The notes beneath the pieces are model-generated. The model was not told where the DNA came from, made no database searches, and saw only the letters and a list, made by a program, of their open reading frames with translations. The position numbers were made by a program, and so were the translations under genes. A stretch of 64,000 nucleotides of DNA, from the NCBI GenBank assembly GCA_905397405.1, contig CAJPVJ010000003.1, positions 62,001-126,000 on the forward strand, written 5' to 3'. This DNA is from Oppiella nova (Eukaryota; Arthropoda; Arachnida; Sarcoptiformes; Oppiidae). Shown here in pieces: positions 8,978 through 17,702 of the stretch; position 1 is the stretch's first letter; each line of letters opens with the position of its first letter.

Positions 8978-9616
8978 TTATAGAACCACATTTACTTCAG
9001 GTGGTGGTGGTGGAAGATCATTTAAGCCTGTGACTTCTTTTTGACCTGCATCTACTTTTTGGCTACCTGTAGAAATACTTGCAGAAACCCATTTAAAGAA
9101 GGCTTTAATGGTGTTTGAATCTGCAGTTGCAAGTTCTACCACAACTTCTGTAATTTGTTTGAGAATACTGCTATCTGCATTATGTCCCGCTGCACAAGCA
9201 ATAATCATCCCCGTCTTGGCTTGTTTTAGTTTTGCAAAACCTTTAGTCCAATCATCCGTTGGTGCACCATCTGTCATAATAAAAACTAAGGGTTTCCAGT
9301 CACCACGGGTGTCTGGTGTGGTTTTTTGCACTTCCTGATCAATTTTATCTGCCAGTAATCCAAGTGCTTCGCCCAACTGTGTAGTCCCCGTTGCCTGTAA
9401 TTGAGGGGGTTGAAACATCGCAATTTCAGTTAAGGGAATCAGTTGTTTAGCTTGAGTATCAAAAGTAATAATAGATAAATAGGCTGTTTCAAGCGCATAA
9501 GGATCTTGTCTGAGTGAAGAAACCAGTATTTCAACACCATTTTTAACGGCTTCAATCGGTTCACCATGCATCGAACCTGAGGTATCTAATAATAAATATA
9601 CGGGTAATCTTCTCAT
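8978..9616 (-). CDS. terY: TerY-like VWA-domain protein (copy 1, first gene of the minus-strand Ter operon)
   Basis: A 212-residue VWA protein with MIDAS motif DTSGSM at 10-15, TGTTQLGEAL near 71 and TDGAPTDD near 116. It closely parallels the 7666-8301 product, including the ending LPPPPPEVNVVL. It is the promoter-proximal gene of the minus-strand set (terY, terD, terY, then the zinc-ribbon VWA, PP2C and kinase). The 276-base gap upstream separates it from a divergent exporter and should hold its promoter. No secretion signal is present. Confidence 0.9.
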   Translation of the reverse strand: MRRLPVYLLLDTSGSMHGEPIEAVKNGVEILVSSLRQDPYALETAYLSIITFDTQAKQLIPLTEIAMFQPPQLQATGTTQLGEALGLLADKIDQEVQKTTPDTRGDWKPLVFIMTDGAPTDDWTKGFAKLKQAKTGMIIACAAGHNADSSILKQITEVVVELATADSNTIKAFFKWVSASISTGSQKVDAGQKEVTGLNDLPPPPPEVNVVL

Positions 9617-9892
9617 TTGTTTATCTCTGTTGAATGTCTCGTTAATTTTTAATCTTTATGCATATGTTTATATAAAAAATTGAACTAAAAACAAAGCTTT
9701 TTTATCATTTTTAATACCTAATTTTTTATCCAAATATCAAATTTTGCTTAAATCCGCTGTTTTTTAATTGAGCTTATCCTGACATATTATTTGTTTTATG
9801 CTGGGTGATATTTTAAAAATAATCGCAGAATTCTAAGCTATAATTGTTTCATTACTTACCTTAATCTGAATCCTCAGATTTTAAAGCCCAAT

Positions 9893-10819
9893 ATGTCAAA
9901 GAATCTCGCAACCCTGATTGGTTTAAGTGCCATTTTACAATGGTCTTCCATTGTCGGTTTATTGAAAAAAATTAGTTTTAGTTTGGGCGCTGAGTTGGCT
10001 GTGCTGCTGATGTATACACTGAGCACGTGTATTTTATTAATATTTTTTAAAATCCCAAATTTAAAATTAATTTCAAAAAAATATCTGATTTTTTCTACCT
10101 TATTGTTTGTTATTTATGAATTATGTTTTTCTTATGCCATTGCAGTGGCACAAACCGCCCAACAAGCCATAGAAGTCAGTCTGGTCAATTACCTCTGGCC
10201 GGGCTTAACTGTTGCGATGCTGATCCTCTTTAAAGAAATTAAATTTAATGTCTTTGTTATTGTCGGTTTAGTCATCAGCTTAAGTGGGATTATTTTGATT
10301 CAAACCGGGCAAGGTGCTTTAACTTGGTCTAATATTTTATCCAATATTCTTGAAAATCCAATCAGTTATATTTTGGCATTTGTTGGGGCAACGCTGTGGT
10401 CCTTATATTGTGTCATTACCAAAAAATATAGTGATGGGCATAATCCAATTTCATTTTTCTTTGTGGCGATCAGTATAGTACTGTGGACTAAATACCTGTG
10501 GTCACATGGATTGAGTCTAAATGCAATTCCAGAAGTTGAACTTACAACAATAGGATTATTAGGCATTGTTTCAGTGGTGATGGCTTTGGGTTATGCCGCT
10601 TGGAATATTGGCATTATCAAAGGCAATATTACGATTTTGGTGACTTTATCTTATTTTAGTCCAGTCATCTCTACTTTGATTTCAATGTTTATCTTACAAA
10701 CCAATCTACCAACAGAGTTTTGGTATGGCGTGATCTTGGTGACTTCAGGCTCTTTGGTGTGTTGGATTTCGACAAATTGGCAACAATTAAAAGATAAACT
10801 ATTCAGTGTGTTAAATTAA
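9893..10819 (+). CDS. DMT-superfamily (EamA) exporter, YddG-like
   Basis: A 308-residue inner-membrane protein with about ten hydrophobic segments, built as two EamA repeats. It fits the drug/metabolite transporter superfamily and most resembles the YddG-type aromatic amino-acid exporters. Family-like features are the early QWSSIVGLLKK, the mid-protein VSLVNYLWPGLTV and the C-terminal LSYFSPVISTL. A TATAAT -10 box lies at 9839-9844. The gene stands alone, divergent from the Ter operon and convergent with the aminotransferase. A hairpin terminator begins at its stop. The substrate is a family-level guess. Confidence 0.8.
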   Translation: MSKNLATLIGLSAILQWSSIVGLLKKISFSLGAELAVLLMYTLSTCILLIFFKIPNLKLISKKYLIFSTLLFVIYELCFSYAIAVAQTAQQAIEVSLVNYLWPGLTVAMLILFKEIKFNVFVIVGLVISLSGIILIQTGQGALTWSNILSNILENPISYILAFVGATLWSLYCVITKKYSDGHNPISFFFVAISIVLWTKYLWSHGLSLNAIPEVELTTIGLLGIVSVVMALGYAAWNIGIIKGNITILVTLSYFSPVISTLISMFILQTNLPTEFWYGVILVTSGSLVCWISTNWQQLKDKLFSVLN

Positions 10820-10844
10820 ATGCTTGCCGATCAGCAAGCATTTT
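10818..10844 (+). terminator. Intrinsic terminator of the DMT exporter gene
   Basis: Ten-base stem AAATGCTTGC / GCAAGCATTT with a 6-base loop, ending in four Ts, directly at the exporter stop codon. Confidence 0.75.
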
Positions 10845-10918
10845 AAATAAATACCATCCAAGCAATCATTCAACAGCTTAAGCTGCATTTAATCCATATT
10901 GAAGGATCAACTCAGTAA

Positions 10919-10954
10919 ATGGCCCCGCTACTTTTGATTCAGTTAAGGGGCCAT
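10919..10954 (-). terminator. Weak GC-rich hairpin after the aminotransferase gene
   Basis: ATGGCCCC pairs with GGGGCCAT over a 20-base loop, downstream of the minus-strand aminotransferase. The long loop and lack of a T-run make this a weak candidate. Confidence 0.35.
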
Positions 10955-10992
10955 AAATTACTTAATTTGTTTACTTAGATTTATCTGTAAGT

Positions 10993-12393
10993 TTAACCAG
11001 ACAAATAACCTTCACGTTTAAGATCCGCCGTGGTACTCAGAATCGCTTTACGTAATGTTGTCACGATAAAGTCTACATGTTGTTTATTTAAAATTAAGGG
11101 TGGCGACATGATATTCATATGGCCAACTGGACGAATGATTAACCCATCTTTCTGGCAATAATCTGCAATTCGAGAACCTACCTTGACTGAACTTGGGAAA
11201 AGTTCCTTGGTTTTCTTATTGGCTAAGTTTTCAATACACATCATAAATTTCTTACCACGAACCTCCCCGACAATGTCTAAGTCAACCAATGTGTGTAATT
11301 GATCTTCAAAATATTGACCTACATCATTGACATGTTGCAGTAAATTTTCACGCTCGATAATTTCAATATTTTTTAGTGCCGCTGCACAAGAAACAGGATG
11401 ACCTGAATAGGTAAATCCATGGGTAAATAACGCACCATCCGCCTGAGGCTTACCAATCACTTTTGCGATATCATCAGATATAATCGTTGCACCTAAGGGT
11501 AAGTAACCTGAAGATAAGCCTTTGGCACAAGTAATAATATCTGGAACGATATCAAACTCTGATTCTGAAGCAAAAAAGTGCCCTAAGCGCCCAAACGCAG
11601 TCACAACTTCATCAGACACATATAAAACCCCATATTTATGACATACTTCAAGGGCTTTTTTATGATATCCCGGCGGAGGTACGATAACACCGCCAGCACC
11701 CATGATCGGTTCTGCAAAAAACGCAGCGACATTTTCTGGACCCAATTCCAAAATTTTATTTTCTAACTCTTGTACCTTTTCATTGCAGAACGCTTCTAAG
11801 CTTTGACCTTCCGCTCTACGGTATGGATTTGGGCATGAAATCTGGTGGACCAATTCACGATCAATATCAAAACCGATATGATCAAACTCAACCCCTGTTA
11901 ATGACATACTGATATAGGTACTGCCATGATAACCATCTTTGCGCGAGATTAATTTTTTCTTGCTTGGTTGACCAAGTTGATTGAAATAAAAGTGAATGAG
12001 TCGTACCGCAGTATCATTGGCAACTGAACCTCCGCAACCAAACAGTACATGATTCAAATTTCCAGGCGCTAATTCAGCCAGTTTTGCAGATAATTTTGCA
12101 GCGGGGATCGAAGTATGGTGACCAAATGCAGAATAATAAGGAATTTGCATAATTTGTTCTGAAATAGCATCAGCAATTTCTTGCCGCCCATAACCGACAT
12201 TGACGCACCATAAACCACCAATACCATCCAAATATTTATTGCCTTCAGCATCAAAAACATAACACCCTTCACCGTGTGCAAGAATCATGGCGCCTTCATC
12301 TTTAAAGGTTGCAAAGTCAGTCCATGGATGAATATGGTGATCTTTATCTTTTTTCCAAACTTCTGTAATTTCTGTTGTTGATAACTGCTTCAT
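10993..12393 (-). CDS. Class III PLP-dependent aminotransferase
   Basis: A 466-residue omega-type (fold type I, class III) aminotransferase. The PLP lysine is in CAKGLSSGYLPLGA near residue 292. Family motifs include GIGGLWCVNVGYGR, the cofactor-phosphate-binding GCGGSVAND, SRKDGYHGST and DEVVTAFGR. Such enzymes move an amino group from omega-amino acids, polyamines or amines to pyruvate or 2-oxoglutarate. The ATG follows a strong AAGGAG site. It is 28 bases after an APC permease gene and probably shares its transcript. With an aldehyde dehydrogenase in the facing arm, a transamination-then-oxidation route for an imported amine is likely. Confidence 0.9.
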   Translation of the reverse strand: MKQLSTTEITEVWKKDKDHHIHPWTDFATFKDEGAMILAHGEGCYVFDAEGNKYLDGIGGLWCVNVGYGRQEIADAISEQIMQIPYYSAFGHHTSIPAAKLSAKLAELAPGNLNHVLFGCGGSVANDTAVRLIHFYFNQLGQPSKKKLISRKDGYHGSTYISMSLTGVEFDHIGFDIDRELVHQISCPNPYRRAEGQSLEAFCNEKVQELENKILELGPENVAAFFAEPIMGAGGVIVPPPGYHKKALEVCHKYGVLYVSDEVVTAFGRLGHFFASESEFDIVPDIITCAKGLSSGYLPLGATIISDDIAKVIGKPQADGALFTHGFTYSGHPVSCAAALKNIEIIERENLLQHVNDVGQYFEDQLHTLVDLDIVGEVRGKKFMMCIENLANKKTKELFPSSVKVGSRIADYCQKDGLIIRPVGHMNIMSPPLILNKQHVDFIVTTLRKAILSTTADLKREGYLSG

Positions 12394-12421
12394 AAGATAA
12401 CTCCTTGTTAAAATTCTGCTT

Positions 12422-13825
12422 TTATTTGGTCAAACTTTCGATGGATTCTGGTTGAAAGAGTTGTCTTTTCATCACCAATTTGATCCAAAGAATACTGATG
12501 ATTGTGGTAAAACCAATCACAACTCCGACCCAGGTAAATATTTTGACTCTCAAATCTGGGGTAGGCACAGCATAGAAAATCGTAAGTACCATCCCGATAA
12601 TGCCAATGATTTGTAAGAATGGATAAAATGGTGCTTTATAAGGTCTTGTCATCTGTGGGTAGCGTTTACGCAACACAATCACGTTGATATGTGCAATCAC
12701 ATAAGCGATCAACCAAGAGATACAGGCTGCTGTTAACAGAACCTTTATCACTTCGGTTTCACTCTGTGAGAACAGCATTGGTATCATGATGATGACAGCA
12801 ACAAATACAACGCCCACCCAAGGCACATTATTCTTCTGATTGACTCGGGCAAAAATTGATAACACTTGCTTATTGCTCGCCATGCCCTGCAACATACGCG
12901 GTAAGGCAGCTAAAGTCGCATTTAAGGTACTTAAGGTGGCAAATAGAGCACCAATCGCAATAAAGAGTAAGCCTGTGGGGCCAAATACCGCCGTTGCATA
13001 TTCAATATGTGGGGTCAAAGAATTAACCAAGTGCTCTTGGGGTAAGAAATACAGTGCACCCACGCCATATAAAGAAATGGTGATAAAAATCGTGGTTAAA
13101 CCGATATACATCGATCTTGGAATATTTTTACTGGGATTTCTGGATTCTTCGATCATCGGAACAACAAACTCGACGCCAACAAATCCCCAAAAAGCCAACG
13201 CAACCAGAGCCACAGTATTTGTATCAAAAGTAATTGTATAATCAACTACTTGAGTATGCGGATAAACCCAACCGCTGATCGCAAATATACCGAGTAAAAG
13301 TAATAACACCACCATGACAAAAGCCACGGTATTTTGAACTTTGGAGAAGATATCAATTTTCAGCAGATTTAAACCGACTGAAATAAATAAAATCAGAAAA
13401 CCTATACCAAAATAGGGAACATCCAGCTTAAATATTTTTTTGATCACATCATCGATTAAAATCAGTTCTGCTGAAACAGCAAACATTGCCACCAAAATAT
13501 AACCACAAAATACCGAAAGCATCGCGGGTAAATGCCCTGTTGCGACTAGACTATAATCACTGATACTGCCACTTTTAGGGATTAATAATGCCAACTCTGC
13601 AAAAGAGGTCGCATAGCTCAGCGCTAAAAAGAATCCGATAATCAGCGGAATAAAGAAACTTATTCCGCTTAAGCCAAATCCTTGCAAAATAATCACCATC
13701 ACACCTTGTGATAGCACTAAACCTACTGCAATGGCGATCAAGTTAAACAAAGTTAACTTTTTTGCATTCACCTGTTTTGCCTGATCGATTAAACGACTTC
13801 CTTGCTTATTGTTTTTTCCTGTCAT
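12422..13825 (-). CDS. APC-superfamily amino-acid/amine permease
   Basis: A 467-residue inner-membrane transporter with about 12 hydrophobic segments. The first begins near residue 25 (LFNLIAIAVGLVLSQGVMVI) and includes the glycine-rich start typical of APC carriers. The central WGFVGVEFVVPMIEESRNPSKNIPRS matches the loop after TM6 in amino-acid permeases. It probably brings in the amine or amino acid handled by the adjacent aminotransferase. It lies in the middle of a minus-strand operon, 51 bases after the monooxygenase. The substrate is not readable from sequence. Confidence 0.88.
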   Translation of the reverse strand: MTGKNNKQGSRLIDQAKQVNAKKLTLFNLIAIAVGLVLSQGVMVIILQGFGLSGISFFIPLIIGFFLALSYATSFAELALLIPKSGSISDYSLVATGHLPAMLSVFCGYILVAMFAVSAELILIDDVIKKIFKLDVPYFGIGFLILFISVGLNLLKIDIFSKVQNTVAFVMVVLLLLLGIFAISGWVYPHTQVVDYTITFDTNTVALVALAFWGFVGVEFVVPMIEESRNPSKNIPRSMYIGLTTIFITISLYGVGALYFLPQEHLVNSLTPHIEYATAVFGPTGLLFIAIGALFATLSTLNATLAALPRMLQGMASNKQVLSIFARVNQKNNVPWVGVVFVAVIIMIPMLFSQSETEVIKVLLTAACISWLIAYVIAHINVIVLRKRYPQMTRPYKAPFYPFLQIIGIIGMVLTIFYAVPTPDLRVKIFTWVGVVIGFTTIISILWIKLVMKRQLFQPESIESLTK

Positions 13826-13876
13826 GTGCTCCTCCCTCCTAGAGTGGGCATTAAACCTTGAAATTTAAAACTTATT

Positions 13877-15166
13877 TCATGCAGTTTTTTCTTCTTTATT
13901 GATTAAATTTCTTTGAGTTTTATCTTGATACTTTAAATACTGACGTTGAATATCAATGTGGCCTGCCACGCGTTTTGCATCATGCCAAACGCCCCAAATA
14001 AAGCTTGAACCACGCCCAGATAAATAAGGTAGACCAATAAAATAAATACCGGGTTCTGTTGAGACACCAAGCTTATGGTTGGGCCGCCCATTTGCATCAA
14101 AAGCATTGACTTCTAACCAACTATGATCAAAACCAAAGCCAGAGGCCCAAATAATTGAAGTGATCCCTGCTTGGGCTAAATTAAGCTCTAAAATAGGCTG
14201 TTGAATGCATTCAGCATCATCTAAAATAATCCGAGCTTCTGGTTCCTCAGGTAAATCTATACCTGTACGCTGAACATAGGCATCCGCAGCATCTAAAAAC
14301 TCAAAATACGCTTTATCACCGTCGGCCAATGACTGTTGCAAATCATTTTGAAAACGAACCCGCTCAGCTTCAAATTGCATCGTCATGCCCAGTAAAGTGA
14401 TGCCTTGTTGTGCGAGACGTCTAAAATCAATGGAATGCCCACCATGTGCACCGCTCACAGCCAAACCTTTCAACGGTCCTGTATCGGTTTTAACACTATC
14501 CCATCCACCCAACACCCCGAGCCACCAAACATTATCGCGTTGACGATAAACACGTGGTGGACGTTCATGCGCTCCCACAGACAAATAGACTTTTTTACCA
14601 GCACGATTTAACTCATCTGCGATTTGAATTCCAGAAGAACCAGCACCCACTACTAAAACAGCACCCTCAGGGATTTGTTGTGGATTTTTATATTGGTCTG
14701 AATGGATTTGGTATAAACCCGTTTGCTGAGGCGCAATCGAAGGAATAATGGCTTTTTGAAATGGCCCTGTTGCTACAACGACACGTTGTGCTATTAAAGT
14801 GCCTTTAGAGGTTTCAACAACAAAACCCGCAGCTTGCGCATTTGCTTGGACCTTTTTAACTTCAACATTGCTATAAATTGGTGCATTAAAGCGCTTGGCA
14901 TATTTTTCAAAGTATTCAGCAACTTGGTCATGATGTACAAAACTATCTGGATCAAGATCAAATTCCATATTGGGAAAGCGATCGTGCCAACAAGGTCCAT
15001 TCGCTACCAAAGAATCCCAACGGCGTGTACGCCAAGCTTCTGCAATACGGTTTTTTTCTAGTACTACATGTGGAATTTTAAGCTCTGTCAGGTGCTCACT
15101 CATCGCGACTCCAGCTTGACCAGCACCAACCACAACGGTATCTATTTCTAATTTATCTAAACTCAT
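13877..15166 (-). CDS. Flavin-dependent monooxygenase (FMO/CzcO-like)
   Basis: A two-dinucleotide-fold flavoprotein. The FAD site is VVVGAGQAGVAM near the N-terminus, the NADPH site is VVGAGSSGIQIADEL, and ATGPF and IIWASGFGFDHSW follow. This is the pattern of flavin-containing monooxygenases that hydroxylate amines or insert oxygen into ketones. The frame extends to an ATG at 15229, adding 21 residues with a Cys triplet (KSCCCKD). I prefer the ATG at 15166 because AAGGG lies 7 bases upstream, whereas the outer ATG has only a weak site. As first gene of the FMO-permease-aminotransferase operon it may oxidise a nitrogen compound. Confidence 0.85.
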   Translation of the reverse strand: MSLDKLEIDTVVVGAGQAGVAMSEHLTELKIPHVVLEKNRIAEAWRTRRWDSLVANGPCWHDRFPNMEFDLDPDSFVHHDQVAEYFEKYAKRFNAPIYSNVEVKKVQANAQAAGFVVETSKGTLIAQRVVVATGPFQKAIIPSIAPQQTGLYQIHSDQYKNPQQIPEGAVLVVGAGSSGIQIADELNRAGKKVYLSVGAHERPPRVYRQRDNVWWLGVLGGWDSVKTDTGPLKGLAVSGAHGGHSIDFRRLAQQGITLLGMTMQFEAERVRFQNDLQQSLADGDKAYFEFLDAADAYVQRTGIDLPEEPEARIILDDAECIQQPILELNLAQAGITSIIWASGFGFDHSWLEVNAFDANGRPNHKLGVSTEPGIYFIGLPYLSGRGSSFIWGVWHDAKRVAGHIDIQRQYLKYQDKTQRNLINKEEKTA

Positions 15167-15229
15167 CTTTTTTCCCTTGTCAGATCGAGGAACGTCCTTG
15201 CAACAACAACTCTTTTGCTGAATAGACAT

Positions 15230-15570
15230 TTACCAACTACTGCCAATCACACTTGTTTGGCTGTATATGTTTGCTGCAGATTTCTTGTTCAAAAATGAAA
15301 TATCAAAGCTGCGCAAAACACGATTTAAGAAAAATATAGGGAGCCCAGCAGCAAAGCGAAAATAGAATATCCAAAACAAGTGCATCAAAAAATCTGAAGC
15401 TATACACTAAGCACATGAAATAAATAAAAAATATATGCCACGCTATCATTCTTTTTTAAGTTTTTTTATTACTACGGAAAAAGTAAATTACTAGAAAGGA
15501 AAACACAAATTGTGAGTGCTCACGAAGTAAGCATACTAGAGAAACATCATAATTAACTGAGGATTGAGCT
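15230..15570. other. Divergent AT-rich control region between two catabolic arms
   Basis: About 340 bases without a supported gene, between the monooxygenase (minus) and the RidA gene (plus). It should hold both promoters. A short inverted repeat GTGAG-TG-CTCAC lies about 50 bases before the RidA start and could be a regulator site, though this is unproven. Nothing else is clear. Confidence 0.45.
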
Positions 15571-15984
15571 GTGAAACATACCCGCATTCGAACATTTAAT
15601 ACCAAGAAAACTTATCCAGAGCAGAATTTAGACAATGACCTATGCCAAGCTGTGGTTGCACGTGGGCGAACCGTTTTTCTTCGTGGTCAAATTGGACAAA
15701 ATCTGGATACATCGCAAAGTGTTGCGATAGGTGATGTCAAGGGTCAGACCGAACAGGCGATGTATAACATTGACATGTTACTCAAAGAAGCTGGGGGAGA
15801 ATTGGCTGATATTTGTAAAATTACCATATATATCGTTGATCCACGCTTCCGTGAAGATGTCTATGGTGTTGTCGGTAAATGGCTTAAAGGGGTTTACCCT
15901 GTCTCAACGGGTATCGTTGTCTCCGCTTTAGCACGTCCAGAATGGCTTGTCGAAGTTGATGCAATTGCCGTGATTTCAGACTAA
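15571..15984 (+). CDS. RidA/YjgF-family imine deaminase-like protein
   Basis: A 137-residue Rid-family protein. It has GRTVFLRGQIGQNLD at ~31-45, DVKGQTEQAMYNIDMLLKEAG at ~52-72 (read in two parts) and a C-terminal RPEWLVEVDAIAV, which carries the arginine and glutamate expected in RidA active sites. Rid proteins hydrolyse reactive imine/enamine intermediates made by PLP enzymes or flavin amine oxidases. That fits the nearby aminotransferase and flavin monooxygenase. The start is GTG with a TGAGGA site about 8 bases upstream. The DUF1028 gene follows after 24 bases. Confidence 0.9.
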   Translation: MKHTRIRTFNTKKTYPEQNLDNDLCQAVVARGRTVFLRGQIGQNLDTSQSVAIGDVKGQTEQAMYNIDMLLKEAGGELADICKITIYIVDPRFREDVYGVVGKWLKGVYPVSTGIVVSALARPEWLVEVDAIAVISD

Positions 15985-16008
15985 AAATCATCAAGATGTG
16001 AGGGAAAT

Positions 16009-16680
16009 ATGACATTTTCAATTATTGCGAGATGTAGTGAAACAGGACAATTCGGTGCAGCGATTAGTTCATCCTCTCCAGCCGTTGCATCAAGATGTAT
16101 ACGTGCCAAAGCTGGGATTGGTGTTGCAGCAAGCCAGAATATAACTGATCCTCAATTGGCCAGCATTTTACTTGAAATGACCAAATATAATATATCGCCT
16201 AAAAATGCGATTACAGAATTAACTAAAAATACCGATTTTATTGAATACCGCCAATTAACTTTACTTGACGCGGTGAATGAGCCTTTTGCCTTTAGTGGAG
16301 AAAATAGCTTAGGAATTTATACACAACATATAGGGAAACATGCCGTATGTGCAGGTAATTTACTTGCAAATGAGAATGTTACTCATGTTATGCTCAAACA
16401 CTTCGAACAAAGTAAAGGCACATTAGCTGAGCGTTTACTTTATGCATTAGACGCAGGAAAACAGGCTGGTGGAGAAGCAGGAGCAGTACATTCTGCTGGT
16501 CTTTTGGTTGTTGACAAATTGGAATGGCCGATTGTTGACTTACGCGTGGACTGGTCAGATCACCCCATTTCCGACCTTATCGCACTATGGCAGATATATG
16601 AACCGCAAATTGATGATTATGTTTTAAGAGCTTTAAACCCGATCAATGCTCGCAGCTATGGTGTTCCAGGAAATGAATAA
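16009..16680 (+). CDS. DUF1028 (Ntn-hydrolase-like) protein
   Basis: A 223-residue DUF1028-family protein, recognised by the opening MTFSIIARCSETGQFGAAISSSSPAVASRC, read in pieces, and by the internal KQAGGEAGAVHSAGLLVV. Members have an N-terminal-nucleophile-hydrolase-like fold and often sit in operons with RidA, M20 deacetylases and amino-acid catabolic genes, as here. A role in cleaving an amide or peptide-like bond is plausible. No member's substrate is known to me with confidence. It is 24 bases after ridA and 35 before the LysR gene. Confidence 0.87.
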   Translation: MTFSIIARCSETGQFGAAISSSSPAVASRCIRAKAGIGVAASQNITDPQLASILLEMTKYNISPKNAITELTKNTDFIEYRQLTLLDAVNEPFAFSGENSLGIYTQHIGKHAVCAGNLLANENVTHVMLKHFEQSKGTLAERLLYALDAGKQAGGEAGAVHSAGLLVVDKLEWPIVDLRVDWSDHPISDLIALWQIYEPQIDDYVLRALNPINARSYGVPGNE

Positions 16681-16715
16681 ATTTTTCGAGGGTATACAAT
16701 GGAGGTGTATCCAAA

Positions 16716-17702
16716 GTGTTAAATCGAATTTCTTTAAGACAAATGGAATACTTTGTTGCAACAGCTGAATGTGGCAGCATCATTATTGCTTCGGAGAAGA
16801 TACATGTATCCTCTCCGTCTATTTCTGCCGCAATCGCACATATTGAATCAGAATTACAAACCCAATTATTTATTCGCCAACATGCGAAAGGCTTAATCCT
16901 CAACACTGTTGGTAAAAGTGTGATGTTGGAATGTAAGAAGATCTTAAACCAAGCTTCAAGTTTATATTCCCTTGCGGCAGAATTTTCTGGTTCCATACGT
17001 GGGCCGTTAAAAGTAGGCTGCTTCCCTGCTTTTACCCCGATGATCTATGCCGATATCATCAATGGATTTTCCAACTTATATAAGCAAGTTTCTTTAGACC
17101 TTTACGAAGATGATCAACAAGCTCTTCTAAATGCGCTTATACGTAATGATATTGATCTTGCTTTAACTTACGATCTCAATGTTGATGAAAATATTATTCA
17201 TTTTGAAGCTTTAACTAAATTGCCGCCTCATGTATTGGTCAGTGAGGAGCACCCTTTAGCAATATTGCCTGTTGTAAGCTTAGAAGAACTTTCACAGTAC
17301 CCGATGATTCTTTTAGACATGCCTTTTAGCAATGAATATTTCTTATCATTATTTAGAGCTCAAAATCTTACGCCCAATGTTGTGCGTTCTTCAAAAAATA
17401 TCGATGTCGTTCGTTCAATGGTTGCCAATAATATTGGCTACACGATTTTGAATGTTCGCCCGAAAAACACCTATAGCCTTGATGGTAAACGTCTGGTTCG
17501 TATTCGTATTGCGCATGAACATCGCCCGATGTATATCGGCATTGCGACACCGAAAAATGTACCCAAAAATATTGTTGTCGAAGCGTTCATTAGTCGTTGT
17601 AAAAGCTTTATCTCCGATCACTTTATTTCAGGTATGAGCTCGCCACACTTCTACGATCCCTATATAAAAGCCCAAACACAAAAGGATTCCTCAGATGTCT
17701 AA
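16716..17702 (+). CDS. LysR-family transcriptional regulator of the catabolic cluster
   Basis: A 328-residue LysR-type regulator. The N-terminal winged helix-turn-helix spans residues ~6-65 (LRQMEYFVATAECGSIIIAS, then SSPSISAAIAHIE). A periplasmic-binding-like effector domain follows. The start is GTG at 16716, with GGAGG at 16701-16705. An upstream ATG at 16699 is out of frame. It sits inside the plus-strand operon, overlapping the next gene by 8 bases (ATGTCTAA), so regulator and deacetylase are co-translated. It probably controls the divergent region at 15230-15570. A binding site cannot be assigned with confidence. Confidence 0.88.
   Translation: MLNRISLRQMEYFVATAECGSIIIASEKIHVSSPSISAAIAHIESELQTQLFIRQHAKGLILNTVGKSVMLECKKILNQASSLYSLAAEFSGSIRGPLKVGCFPAFTPMIYADIINGFSNLYKQVSLDLYEDDQQALLNALIRNDIDLALTYDLNVDENIIHFEALTKLPPHVLVSEEHPLAILPVVSLEELSQYPMILLDMPFSNEYFLSLFRAQNLTPNVVRSSKNIDVVRSMVANNIGYTILNVRPKNTYSLDGKRLVRIRIAHEHRPMYIGIATPKNVPKNIVVEAFISRCKSFISDHFISGMSSPHFYDPYIKAQTQKDSSDV

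Noticed and set aside
12840-13241. 133-codon plus-strand frame
   Set aside because: Antisense shadow of the APC permease; its residues mirror the membrane-protein codons and show no domain.
16643-16996. 117-codon minus-strand frame over the DUF1028-LysR junction
   Set aside because: Overlaps two well-supported plus-strand genes, including the LysR helix-turn-helix.
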